From Paenibacillus sp. UNC451MF (GTDB lineage Bacteria > Bacillota > Bacilli > Paenibacillales > NBRC-103111): a stretch of 39,651 bases of DNA. The DNA lies in contig NZ_JMLS01000039.1 of assembly GCF_000686845.1 (NCBI RefSeq), positions 1 through 39,651 of the forward strand, in the 5' to 3' direction. Position numbers and translations under genes: made by a program. The notes under the pieces were generated by a model that saw nothing but the letters and a program-made list of their open reading frames with translations, was not told the origin of the DNA and did no database searches. Below, piece by piece: positions 7,482 to 15,912 of the stretch. Every line of letters begins with the position of its first letter. Within the stretch, counting starts at the first letter, position 1.

Positions 7482-10400
7482 AATCGTATCGCTCGTAGTC
7501 TTGATAGCCCTATTGTGTTCTTTAATTCCAATACAGGGGATTCCCTCTGCAGCAGCTGCCTCGGGAACGGCGAGTCCAACGCTCCTCATAACCGAGATCA
7601 TGGCAGCACCCAAAGCTGCGGGTGAACCTTATGAATATGTGGAGCTGTACAACACGGCAAGCCAACCGATCGACTTGACCGGATACCAAATTCATTACTA
7701 TACCAATCCGGCGCTGGAACAGCCTTGGACCGATACGAAAGCGAAAAAGTGGAGTATCATGCCGATGGATGACATCACCGGCGGAACGACTGACATGACG
7801 ATTGCGCCGCACAGCACGAAAATCGTATGGCTGGTGAAGCCGCAGCATAGTACCTATAAAGTAGAGCAATTTATTGCCGAGTACGATTCCGCCTTAACGA
7901 AGGACCAGATCGTATACGCTAAGCTCGGAGCCAATGAAGGCTTGGATAACGCTGTTCAGCGCTATGTAGGTATCGTCAGACCCGGGGGAGACCCCGATAC
8001 CGACCGGATCAGTATGGTGGGGTATAACATGAATGCGGGAATAGGTTATTGCGCCTATGTCCCTACGGGTTCTACCCCGGCATGTGACTACAAGAAAACG
8101 GCAACGACACAGCAGAGCATCATCTTCTTCCTCCCATCCAACGGATTGGATGCGGTAAGCAAAATGATGGAACGAAGAACACCCGACTCGTTAAACCAAG
8201 ACCCAACTCCTGGAAAATTGAAGGCAGGACAAGAACCGCTTCTTCCAGCAGAGGTATTGGATGTGCATGCGGTAAGAAATGGCGGGCAGGCCGTAGCGAG
8301 CTGGAGGGAGCCGACGGATCTTGGCGGCAAGGCGGACTACGCGTATGTGAATATTTATGATCAGAATCATATGAAAGCTGCCGGCCCGATAGCGAAAGGA
8401 ACGACATCTGCCATCGTAACGAATTTGGCTGAAGGCATAGATTATACGTTCACAGTAGTGACTGTCAGCAGTGCGGGTGTGGAAAGCGTAGGAGTCAAGC
8501 CAGGCTCTCTAGGATCAGGTTCCGGGATTACACAAGAGGAATTAGGTCTTAGAAAAACCAAGATGAAGGTTGCTGCCGTAGGCGACAGCATCACCCGCAA
8601 TACCGGAACGACAGTCACCTATCCGCAAAACCTTGGCAAACGGCTTGGACCGGATTATGAAGTTAGAAACTTCGGTGTATCGGGTACGACCTTGCTTAAG
8701 CTGGGGGACAGTTCCTATTGGAATACTCCAGAGTTTCAGCAGAGCCAAGCTTGGAATCCGGACATTGTTGTCATTATGTTAGGCTCCAATGACTCGAAGC
8801 CGCAGAATTGGCAGCATAAAGACCAATTTGTAAGTGATTATGTAGAGATGATCCTTCAATATAAAAGCTTGCCGGCGCATCCCAAAGTGTTTGTTAACCT
8901 TCCCCCTAAGGTATATGGGACAGGAGGCTTTAACATAACGGATGCCGTTGTTAGCGGTGAAGTTATACCTGCAATTAAGGAAGCAGCCCGTTTGACGGAC
9001 AGTACCGTTATTGATGTCTATTCGGCTACGATTAATATGCCGGAGTATTTCCCGGATCATGTTCATCCCAATGATGAGGGAACGAAGGTCATTGCCAAAG
9101 CGGTCTCAGATCAGCTTTCGAAATACTATATCAGCTACGGAGATTTCAATTTCATAAGTAAGGAAGGTCCGGTTATTCCTGGCTTGAAGCAAGGAATTAT
9201 TCCGCAGGGAGCAGCCTATGTACCGGGTAAGAACTGGATGCTTGCTACTTATTATCGTAATGACGGTCAGGCAAGCGGAATTACCGTAACTGATCTCTCA
9301 ACAGGCAAATTTGTTAAGGCTATGGAGCTTCGTGAAGCGGGCGATGTGCCCTACACAGGACATGCCGGAGGTATTGCCGTAAGTGACGAGAATCTTTGGA
9401 TTTCATCCGATTCTCATGTTTATCGGTTACCTATCCAAAACGTGATTAACGCTGGGGATGGCGATAAGCTGATATTCACCGATAAGGTACAAGTTGCAAC
9501 GAAGGGTTCCTTCGTTACCTACTCAGATCACATTTTATGGGTAGGAGAATTCGCTGGAAGCAATGCGCCCACGGATTCGTCCCATCACATGACGAATAGA
9601 GAGCAGACGGTGAATCACGCTTGGGTAGCGGGATATAAGCTGTCTTCTAGCGATTTGTTAAGTGGTATGCCGGGAGCGGGCAGCGTCACAGTGCCAGATT
9701 ATATCTTGTCCATACCGGATGAAATTCAAGGGATGGAAGTCGTGGGTGATAAGGTGGTACTAAGCCGCTCCTACGGCCGGAATAATGACAGCAGGCTGCT
9801 TGCTTACACCTGGTCTTTGAGTGAAGCAGCACATTCACAAACCTCGGTGTTTGGATCGGTATCGGTGCCGATTTGGTTTTTGGATGGGAGCAATATTTTG
9901 AATTCCTTGATCATGCCGCCGATGGCCGAAGGGATATTCGAGCATAATGGAAGCTTACATGTTCTGTTTGAATCGGGGGCCAAGGAATATTTGGACGGCA
10001 AGTATCCCATCGATAAGCTGCAATTTTTGGATGCAGCTGCATTTCTTAAAGCAAAGTCCGTTGATCTACCTGTATCATCAGCAGATGGATTGCTCATTAC
10101 GGAAATTATGGCGGCTCCGAAGGCAGCAGGTGAGCCATATGAATACGTCGAGCTATACAATCATTCAGACCAACCAGTAGATTTAACCGGATACCAAATT
10201 CACTACTATACGAATCCGGGTCTGGAACAGCCATGGACCGATCCCAAAGCGAAAAAGTGGAGTATCGTCCCGATGGATGCCATCACGGGCGGCACTACCA
10301 ACATGACGATCTCACCGAAGGAAACCAAGATCGTGTGGCTGGTGAAGCCGCAGCACAGCACCTATAAGGTAGAGCAATTTATTGCGGAATATGATCCTAC

Positions 10401-13095
10401 TTTAACAAAAGATCAATTCGTATACGCGCAATTAGGGGCCAACGAAGGCTTGGACAATGCGGTGCAGCGATATGTAGCCATCGTAAAGCCTGGCGGAGAT
10501 CCTAACAAGGACCGCATCAGTATGGCAGCCTATAACGTTAATGCTGGCTTGGGGAGCTGCCAATATATACCTAGCGGTTCAGCGCCTGCATGCGATTTTG
10601 CCAAAAGCTCGACATCGCAGCAGAGTATTATCTACTTCTACCCTGCAGGTGGCTTAGATAAGACAAGCAAAATGATGGAAAGAAGAATTCCAGCATCGCT
10701 GAATCAGCAACCATCACCGGGCAAATTAAATCCTGGCCAAGCGCCGGGCACCACTGAGCCTGAGAAACCGGATCCAGGAAAACCTGATCCGGAGAAGCCT
10801 GACCCCGGTGCTGCACAAGCGGGTACGCTGCTCATCACCGAAATCATGGCGGCACCCAAAGCAGTAGGCGAGCCATACGAGTATGTGGAGCTCTACAATA
10901 CAACGGATCAACCGATCGATTTAACCGGCTATTCGCTTCACTATTATACGAATCCGGGTCTGGAGCAGCCTTGGACCGACACGAAAGCGAAGAAGTGGAG
11001 CATCGTCCCAATGGATGCCATCACCGGTGGCATTACGAACATGACGATCTCGCCGAAGGGAACCAAGCTCATTTGGCTGGTGAAGCCGCAGCACAGCACC
11101 TATAAGTTGGAGCAATTCAGCACAGAATACGGCTCGGCCTTGCGCAAGGATCAAATTGCCTACGCCAAGCTCGGAAGCAATGAGGGACTAGAGAACGCGG
11201 TGCAGCGGTTTGTTGCCATTGTCGGACCTGGGGAAGACCCGGCTAAGGATAGGATCAGCATGGCGGCCTATAACGTCAATGCAGGTACGGGCGGATGTCA
11301 GTATGTCCCGTCATCTTTGCCGGCTTGTGATTTTGCGAGATCGGAGGGCAAAACGGAGCAGAGCGTCAATTATTTTTATCCGGAACAAGGGTTGGATGTT
11401 CAGGGAAAATGGATGGAGCGCAGACAAACAGGCTCTACGAATCAGACTCCTACGCCAGGCAAGATTTATTCGGGTCAAGTCCCGGATTTCCAAGCTATTC
11501 CTGAGGAACAATCGATTACTTTGAAATGGAAGCCGTTGAACTTGAATGTGTCAGGTTATCGGGTATATCAGGACGGCAGTCTTGTCACTCCTACGGTCAC
11601 CACAGTAACGTATGATACTTACCAGTACAAGATCGGGGACCTGAGAAGCGGAACTACTTATATCTTCGAGCTTGCCGGGGTGCTGAAATCCGTGTACGGG
11701 CAAGAGACAGGCGAGACTACGCGCATGTTTCCTGTACTTGTAACAACGCTGGATTCAAACACGATCCCAATAGGACGCCATCCCTCCTCAAGGCAAGATA
11801 GTGCGGGTGCAAAGGGAGAGTATGTACCGCCTGCCGCAGTGGAGGATCGTAACAATCTACTAGGGTCAAATGCTTATACCGTCACAACGGGGGGCAACGA
11901 TCATGGGCAGAAAGTAGCTCTAATTCAGGTGAATGCATCCCAATTGACAGAAGCATTCGGCAAATTAACGGATGAAAGGCCGTTCTTGGCTTTATCTTAT
12001 GATGGTACAGAATCGGTACTGGAAGTTATATTGCCAGCCTCCGCTTTGGAAAAAGCAAAAGAAAACGGTTGGGGAAGAAGATTCATCATTTATAAAAACG
12101 GTATTTCTTACGAATTCCCACTGGCAGCGCTCCAACTCGAAACGCTATCACAAAAACAGGGCGTTAGTTTGAATGAAATGGACATTCATATTACGATCGC
12201 GGCATTACCCGATGAGCAGCAAGGGAAGCTTCGGGCCGATGCTACACAGCAGGGCAGTACGCTGTTGACGGATGCCTACGAATTCCTAATGACTATGAAG
12301 GGAAATGGCAAGTCGATTCCGCTGGACGATTTTGGCAAAGAAACGGTTACCAGAGCATTAAAGCTTAGTGGGGTTGTGAAGCCGGAATGGATAACAGGCG
12401 TTCAAATATCAAGCGATGGTTTCCTTCACTTCATCCCTTCTACTATAAGCGAGGAAGCGGACGGAAACACGTATGTCAAGATGAAGAACTCTCATAACAG
12501 CGTTTATGCTGTTGCAGAGTCCAAGAAAATCTATGAGGATATTCAAGGCCACTGGTCACAAAAAGATGTGGAGCAATTTGCCTCCAAGCAGATCTTGAAC
12601 GGGATGGCGGAACAACGCTTTCAACCAGATACCAACGTCACGAGGGCTGAATTTGCTGCTCTTCTGGTTAATGCCTTGGGAATATCGGGCTTACCGACAG
12701 ATGCAGGCTCAGAATCTATATTTAAGGATATCGATGCTGCCAAGTGGTATGCCAAGCCCATTCGGATTGCTGCATTAAAAGGACTGGTCTTTGGTTATGA
12801 AGGCAATCTGTTCAAGCCTGATGCAACGATCACACGTGAGGAAATGGCTGTGATGCTCATGCGAGCACTACTCTCAACAGATCAAGGCAAATCCCTGACA
12901 GCAGTTCCGCTAGCATTCCATGATAAAGATACCATTAGTGAGTGGGCGCGAGATTCCGTGTCCAAATTGGTGAAGGTCAGAATGATTGAAGGCATGACCG
13001 AAGATTCCTTCGTCCCTGCCGAGAATGCGACACGTGCGCAAGCAGTGACCATGGTGAAGAGGATGTTACGTTGGATGAACTATTTGGATAACTAA
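7462..13095 (+). CDS. Giant SLH-anchored surface protein: LTD, FN3, SGNH hydrolase, LTD, LTD, FN3, SLH x3
   Basis: Start: GTG 7462 has AGAGGTGA with 5-base spacing. GTG 7453 lies inside that site and ATG 7468 is 11 bases from it, so 7462 is preferred (1877 residues). Order: signal peptide 1-~32; LTD-like unit from 41; FN3-like ~257-350; SGNH/GDSL hydrolase ~370-560 with GDSIT (Ser376), GVSG, GSND (Asn443) and DHVH (Asp532, His535), all catalytic blocks present; ~560-865 a beta-rich region not assigned; LTD-like units from 877 and 1123, joined by a Pro-rich linker (1099-1116); FN3-like ~1337-1430; a region often preceding SLH domains ~1463-1690; three SLH domains from ~1692, 1754 and 1819. SLH domains bind pyruvylated secondary cell-wall polymer, so the protein sits on the wall surface. 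The SGNH fold suggests ester hydrolysis, for example deacetylation of a glycan, with LTD/FN3 as binding or spacer units. Substrate unknown. Confidence 0.9.
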   Translation: MRMRRNKIVSLVVLIALLCSLIPIQGIPSAAAASGTASPTLLITEIMAAPKAAGEPYEYVELYNTASQPIDLTGYQIHYYTNPALEQPWTDTKAKKWSIMPMDDITGGTTDMTIAPHSTKIVWLVKPQHSTYKVEQFIAEYDSALTKDQIVYAKLGANEGLDNAVQRYVGIVRPGGDPDTDRISMVGYNMNAGIGYCAYVPTGSTPACDYKKTATTQQSIIFFLPSNGLDAVSKMMERRTPDSLNQDPTPGKLKAGQEPLLPAEVLDVHAVRNGGQAVASWREPTDLGGKADYAYVNIYDQNHMKAAGPIAKGTTSAIVTNLAEGIDYTFTVVTVSSAGVESVGVKPGSLGSGSGITQEELGLRKTKMKVAAVGDSITRNTGTTVTYPQNLGKRLGPDYEVRNFGVSGTTLLKLGDSSYWNTPEFQQSQAWNPDIVVIMLGSNDSKPQNWQHKDQFVSDYVEMILQYKSLPAHPKVFVNLPPKVYGTGGFNITDAVVSGEVIPAIKEAARLTDSTVIDVYSATINMPEYFPDHVHPNDEGTKVIAKAVSDQLSKYYISYGDFNFISKEGPVIPGLKQGIIPQGAAYVPGKNWMLATYYRNDGQASGITVTDLSTGKFVKAMELREAGDVPYTGHAGGIAVSDENLWISSDSHVYRLPIQNVINAGDGDKLIFTDKVQVATKGSFVTYSDHILWVGEFAGSNAPTDSSHHMTNREQTVNHAWVAGYKLSSSDLLSGMPGAGSVTVPDYILSIPDEIQGMEVVGDKVVLSRSYGRNNDSRLLAYTWSLSEAAHSQTSVFGSVSVPIWFLDGSNILNSLIMPPMAEGIFEHNGSLHVLFESGAKEYLDGKYPIDKLQFLDAAAFLKAKSVDLPVSSADGLLITEIMAAPKAAGEPYEYVELYNHSDQPVDLTGYQIHYYTNPGLEQPWTDPKAKKWSIVPMDAITGGTTNMTISPKETKIVWLVKPQHSTYKVEQFIAEYDPTLTKDQFVYAQLGANEGLDNAVQRYVAIVKPGGDPNKDRISMAAYNVNAGLGSCQYIPSGSAPACDFAKSSTSQQSIIYFYPAGGLDKTSKMMERRIPASLNQQPSPGKLNPGQAPGTTEPEKPDPGKPDPEKPDPGAAQAGTLLITEIMAAPKAVGEPYEYVELYNTTDQPIDLTGYSLHYYTNPGLEQPWTDTKAKKWSIVPMDAITGGITNMTISPKGTKLIWLVKPQHSTYKLEQFSTEYGSALRKDQIAYAKLGSNEGLENAVQRFVAIVGPGEDPAKDRISMAAYNVNAGTGGCQYVPSSLPACDFARSEGKTEQSVNYFYPEQGLDVQGKWMERRQTGSTNQTPTPGKIYSGQVPDFQAIPEEQSITLKWKPLNLNVSGYRVYQDGSLVTPTVTTVTYDTYQYKIGDLRSGTTYIFELAGVLKSVYGQETGETTRMFPVLVTTLDSNTIPIGRHPSSRQDSAGAKGEYVPPAAVEDRNNLLGSNAYTVTTGGNDHGQKVALIQVNASQLTEAFGKLTDERPFLALSYDGTESVLEVILPASALEKAKENGWGRRFIIYKNGISYEFPLAALQLETLSQKQGVSLNEMDIHITIAALPDEQQGKLRADATQQGSTLLTDAYEFLMTMKGNGKSIPLDDFGKETVTRALKLSGVVKPEWITGVQISSDGFLHFIPSTISEEADGNTYVKMKNSHNSVYAVAESKKIYEDIQGHWSQKDVEQFASKQILNGMAEQRFQPDTNVTRAEFAALLVNALGISGLPTDAGSESIFKDIDAAKWYAKPIRIAALKGLVFGYEGNLFKPDATITREEMAVMLMRALLSTDQGKSLTAVPLAFHDKDTISEWARDSVSKLVKVRMIEGMTEDSFVPAENATRAQAVTMVKRMLRWMNYLDN
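10756..10809 (+). repeat. Short in-frame tandem repeat encoding a Pro-rich linker
   Basis: About three imperfect copies of an 18-base unit encode EPEKPDPGKPDPEKPDPG, between the second and third LTD units of the SLH protein. This is a typical flexible extracellular linker and a site prone to slippage. Confidence 0.75.
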
Positions 13096-13117
13096 ATTTG
13101 AACGATGGAGGAAGCGA

Positions 13118-13954
13118 ATGAAGGCTGGAATGATGCGATTTATTGGATTGCTGATCCTGTTCATGATCTTATTCGGACTATACCCGTTGCCCATGTTGCA
13201 AGCGAATGAACAAGAAGCCGCTTCCGTCGGTTTTATGTCGTACAACATTCGCCATGGTCAAGGTAACGATGGGAAACTGGACTTGAAGCGAACGGCGGAT
13301 GTCATTAAGCAATCCAATGCGGACATTATAGCACTGCAGGAAGTGGATAATAATTGGTCGGATCGAAGCGAATTTATGGATCAAGCCAAACAGCTTGGCG
13401 AAATACTGAGCATGCAATATGTATTTGCGGCAAATATTGATGAGCCTCCCGCGCAAGGAAAGACCGAACGACGGCAGTATGGTACAGCCATTATAAGCAA
13501 ATATCCGATTATATCCTCTGTGCGTCATCCTCTTCCTAAGATGGAAGAGACAAGCGAGTCTAGGGGCTTGCTGGAGACGGTCATCAATGTGAAAGGTACG
13601 AATATCACGGTATATTGCACTCATATGTCTATTATTGCGGGGGAACGCGTATTACAGGTTAAAGAGCTTGTGAATATTGCTCAACAAGTCAAGGGGCCGG
13701 TCATTTTTATGGGTGACTTTAATGCCAAGCCGAATACGTTTGAAATGCGTCCTTTGTTCAAACGATTGAAAGATGCTTTTCAAGGCAAGCCCAATAGTTT
13801 TACCGCTCCTGCCGAGAAGCCTGCTTTCCAGATCGACTACATTATGTACAGCCCGGATTTTGATCTTATACAAAGTGAGATCATTTCAACGCAAGCGTCG
13901 GACCATCTTCCGATATCGGCCAGGTTTATGTTGAATTCAAAGAAATCACAGTAA
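13118..13954 (+). CDS. Exported endonuclease/exonuclease/phosphatase (EEP) family enzyme
   Basis: The 278-residue product has a signal peptide or N-terminal anchor (MRFIGLLILFMILFGLY..., possible cleavage near LQA|N at ~29), then a complete EEP domain. The metal-dependent phosphodiesterase/phosphatase residues are all present: Asn43 in SYNIRHG, Glu75 in LQEVD, His169 in CTHM, Asp200 and Asn202 in MGDFNA, Asp240 in QIDYI, and Asp262-His263 in ASDHLP. The family includes DNase I, sphingomyelinase, inositol-polyphosphate phosphatases and ExeM-type nucleases, so the substrate is open. GGAGG lies 6 bases before ATG 13118. The gene follows the SLH protein by 22 bases, in the same operon. LTD modules are fused to EEP domains in ExeM-type extracellular nucleases; here they are separate neighbouring genes, which suggests they act together outside the cell. 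Confidence 0.88.
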   Translation: MKAGMMRFIGLLILFMILFGLYPLPMLQANEQEAASVGFMSYNIRHGQGNDGKLDLKRTADVIKQSNADIIALQEVDNNWSDRSEFMDQAKQLGEILSMQYVFAANIDEPPAQGKTERRQYGTAIISKYPIISSVRHPLPKMEETSESRGLLETVINVKGTNITVYCTHMSIIAGERVLQVKELVNIAQQVKGPVIFMGDFNAKPNTFEMRPLFKRLKDAFQGKPNSFTAPAEKPAFQIDYIMYSPDFDLIQSEIISTQASDHLPISARFMLNSKKSQ

Positions 13955-13979
13955 TTTACTCATCTCTAGGGCGAAACGT

Positions 13980-14003
13980 CCCGGGGGAAGCCGTTCCTCC
14001 GGG
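13980..14003 (+). other. Stable intercistronic hairpin between the two EEP genes
   Basis: CCCGGGGGAA (13980-13989), loop GCCG, TTCCTCCGGG (13994-14003): a 10-bp stem with one G-T pair. No T-tract follows, so it is not a standard terminator. It could protect the upstream mRNA from 3' exonucleases or tune expression of the downstream cytosolic EEP gene. Confidence 0.6.
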
Positions 14004-14046
14004 TCGATTTGCCATCTGAAGATAATTCAAATTTGGAGGAATGACA

Positions 14047-14790
14047 ATGACAAGCGAAAGAACGCGGGAGATAACCGTTAAGGTATTATCCTATAACATC
14101 CACCATGGAGTTGGCGAGGACGGTAAGCTTGATCTGGTCCGTATAGCCGATGTTCTTAAACAATCTGAAGCAGAGGTAATTGCTCTTCAAGAGGTGGATA
14201 ACCATTGGTCGGAACGAAGCGAGTTCGAAGATCAGGCGAAGCGGCTAGCCCAACTGCTTGAAATGAACTACACGTTCGCAGCTAATTTGCAGCGTCCACC
14301 GGCAGAGGGCCGTACTGAACCAAGACAGTATGGAGTCGCTATTTTAAGCGCATTTCCTATAGTCGCTACCCATCATTATGAGCTGCCCAAAATCCATGAA
14401 GCCAGTGAGCAAAGAGGATTGCTGGAAGCGACGATTCGAATTGGCGAAACCGAAGTGAATGTATACACCGTCCATTTGGCGCTATCATCTGAAGAGCGGC
14501 TTCTGCAAAACAAGAAGATCATTGAGATCGCACAAGGAAAAAAAGAATATGCTATTTTCATGGGTGATTTTAATGCAGGGCCAACAGCGATGGAAATGCG
14601 CCCGATGTTCGAGCTTTATGGAGAAGCTTTTGAAGGGCAGCAGGAGGCCTTTACTTTTCCGGCTATCAAACCGAATATCCAGGGAGATTATATTTTTTAT
14701 ACCAAAAACCTGGAAGCGATCCGGAGTGAGATTATCGTGACGCTTGCTTCCGATCACCTGCCTCCATTTGCCATATTGCAATCCCGATAG
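14047..14790 (+). CDS. Cytosolic EEP-family enzyme, paralogue of the exported one
   Basis: The first ATG at 14041 directly abuts the ribosome-binding site GGAGGA (14035-14040). The second ATG at 14047 has 6-base spacing and is taken as the start, giving 247 residues. There is no signal peptide. The domain aligns end to end with the exported protein: SYNIHHG (Asn17), LQEVDNHW (Glu49), VHL (His143), MGDFNAGP (Asp174, Asn176), QGDYIFY (Asp214) and ASDHLPP (Asp236, His237). Shared non-catalytic blocks (LDL..IADVLKQS.A, RSEF.DQAK.L, RPPAEGRTE.RQYG) mark a duplication, with one copy kept for the cytosol. A phosphodiesterase or phosphatase acting on an imported product is the simplest reading. The next gene begins 38 bases later, so the set is probably one operon with the Gfo/Idh/MocA genes. 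Confidence 0.87.
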   Translation: MTSERTREITVKVLSYNIHHGVGEDGKLDLVRIADVLKQSEAEVIALQEVDNHWSERSEFEDQAKRLAQLLEMNYTFAANLQRPPAEGRTEPRQYGVAILSAFPIVATHHYELPKIHEASEQRGLLEATIRIGETEVNVYTVHLALSSEERLLQNKKIIEIAQGKKEYAIFMGDFNAGPTAMEMRPMFELYGEAFEGQQEAFTFPAIKPNIQGDYIFYTKNLEAIRSEIIVTLASDHLPPFAILQSR

Positions 14791-14828
14791 TCCACCCTAC
14801 TATATAAATATTTGTAAGGAGAACATAG

Positions 14829-15887
14829 ATGAACAGTAAAATTCGTGTAGGAGTTATCGGAGTAGGATCTATTGCCGATTCCCATTTGAATTCATACCGA
14901 CATAACCCGGATGCCCAAATCGTTGCCATATTCGACCTCAATAAAGATCGGGCGCAGGCAAAAGCTGAGACATATAGCATTCCGGCCGTGTATACAGACT
15001 GCGATGAATTACTTGCCAATCCGGAAGTAGAGGCCGTCAGTATTTGTACGTGGAACGATTCGCACGCGGACCTGGCTATCAAGGCATTGAAAGCCGGCAA
15101 GCATGTGCTCGTGGAAAAACCTTTGTCCCAAACGGTGGAGCAAGCGCTGAAGGTAGAGCAAGCCGTTAAGGAGAGCGGCAAAGTACTACAAGTCGGCTTT
15201 GTACGGCGCTATGCAAGCACAACGCAAGTGGTGAAGCAGTTTCTGGATGCAGGGGAGCTCGGCCATATTTATTATGCCAAAGCATCCTCTTTGCGCCGAC
15301 TCGGGAATCCGGGAGGCTGGTTCTCGGACAAAGAACGTTCCGGCGGTGGACCGCTCATTGACCTCGGTGTACATTTTATCGATTTGTGCTGGTATTTGAT
15401 GGGGCGACCTAAGGTAAAGACGGTAAGCGGTAATATTTATCATAAGCTCGGCAATCGTTCCCATATCACTAACTTATCTTATTATAAATCCTCGGATTAC
15501 GGGAAGAAAAACGACGTTGAAGATTTGGCCAGTGCGCTGATTCGTTTTGACAATGGGGCGTCATTGCTTGTCGATGTGAGCTTTACACTTCATGCTAAGA
15601 AAGACGAGGTAAGCGTGAAGCTGTTTGGCGATAAGGGCGGAGTTGAGATGGAACCGGAGCTGACTATGGTCACCGAGAAGCATCAGACGATTCTTAACGT
15701 TCATCCTCAGATGGATCAATTAAAGTTCCATGCGGCTACGGCCTTCCAGAACGAGATCGATCATTTTATTTCCTGCTGCCAATCCGGAGATAAACCGCTT
15801 AGCTCTGTGGAGGATGGAGTGGAAATGATGAAAATCATATGTGCAATCTATGAATCGGCAGATAAGGGAACAGAAATATCGTTCTGA
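14829..15887 (+). CDS. Gfo/Idh/MocA-family NAD(P)-dependent oxidoreductase 1
   Basis: The 352-residue protein has the family's two domains: an N-terminal Rossmann fold with GVGSIADSH (Gly11, Gly13) and FDLN at the end of strand 2; the family motif EKP (Glu96-Lys97-Pro98) in GKHVLVEKPLS; and a C-terminal alpha/beta domain with GGGPLIDLGVHFIDL, where Asp178 and His182 are the usual catalytic pair. Family members oxidise or reduce ring hydroxyls of sugars, inositols or sugar acids. AAGGAGA lies 6 bases upstream of ATG. It is the first of three consecutive family members downstream of the EEP pair. The size and the DLGVH motif fit myo-inositol-dehydrogenase-like enzymes, but the substrate is not predictable. 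Confidence 0.92.
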   Translation: MNSKIRVGVIGVGSIADSHLNSYRHNPDAQIVAIFDLNKDRAQAKAETYSIPAVYTDCDELLANPEVEAVSICTWNDSHADLAIKALKAGKHVLVEKPLSQTVEQALKVEQAVKESGKVLQVGFVRRYASTTQVVKQFLDAGELGHIYYAKASSLRRLGNPGGWFSDKERSGGGPLIDLGVHFIDLCWYLMGRPKVKTVSGNIYHKLGNRSHITNLSYYKSSDYGKKNDVEDLASALIRFDNGASLLVDVSFTLHAKKDEVSVKLFGDKGGVEMEPELTMVTEKHQTILNVHPQMDQLKFHAATAFQNEIDHFISCCQSGDKPLSSVEDGVEMMKIICAIYESADKGTEISF

Positions 15888-15912
15888 TCTTATTGTGGAG
15901 GTAATCGTTAGA

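Noticed and set aside
10756-10809. CRISPR-like or satellite repeat
   Set aside because: The repeat is in frame, short, and encodes a Pro-rich linker between two domains; there are no spacers.
13178-13624. 148-codon minus-strand frame opposite the exported EEP gene
   Set aside because: It is a shadow of a well-supported gene and has no family pattern.
14041-14046. First ATG of the cytosolic EEP gene
   Set aside because: It directly abuts the GGAGGA site with no spacing; the second ATG at 14047 has normal spacing.
15841-15912. Longer N-terminus for oxidoreductase 2
   Set aside because: It overlaps the end of oxidoreductase 1, and the Rossmann fold begins at ATG 15913.
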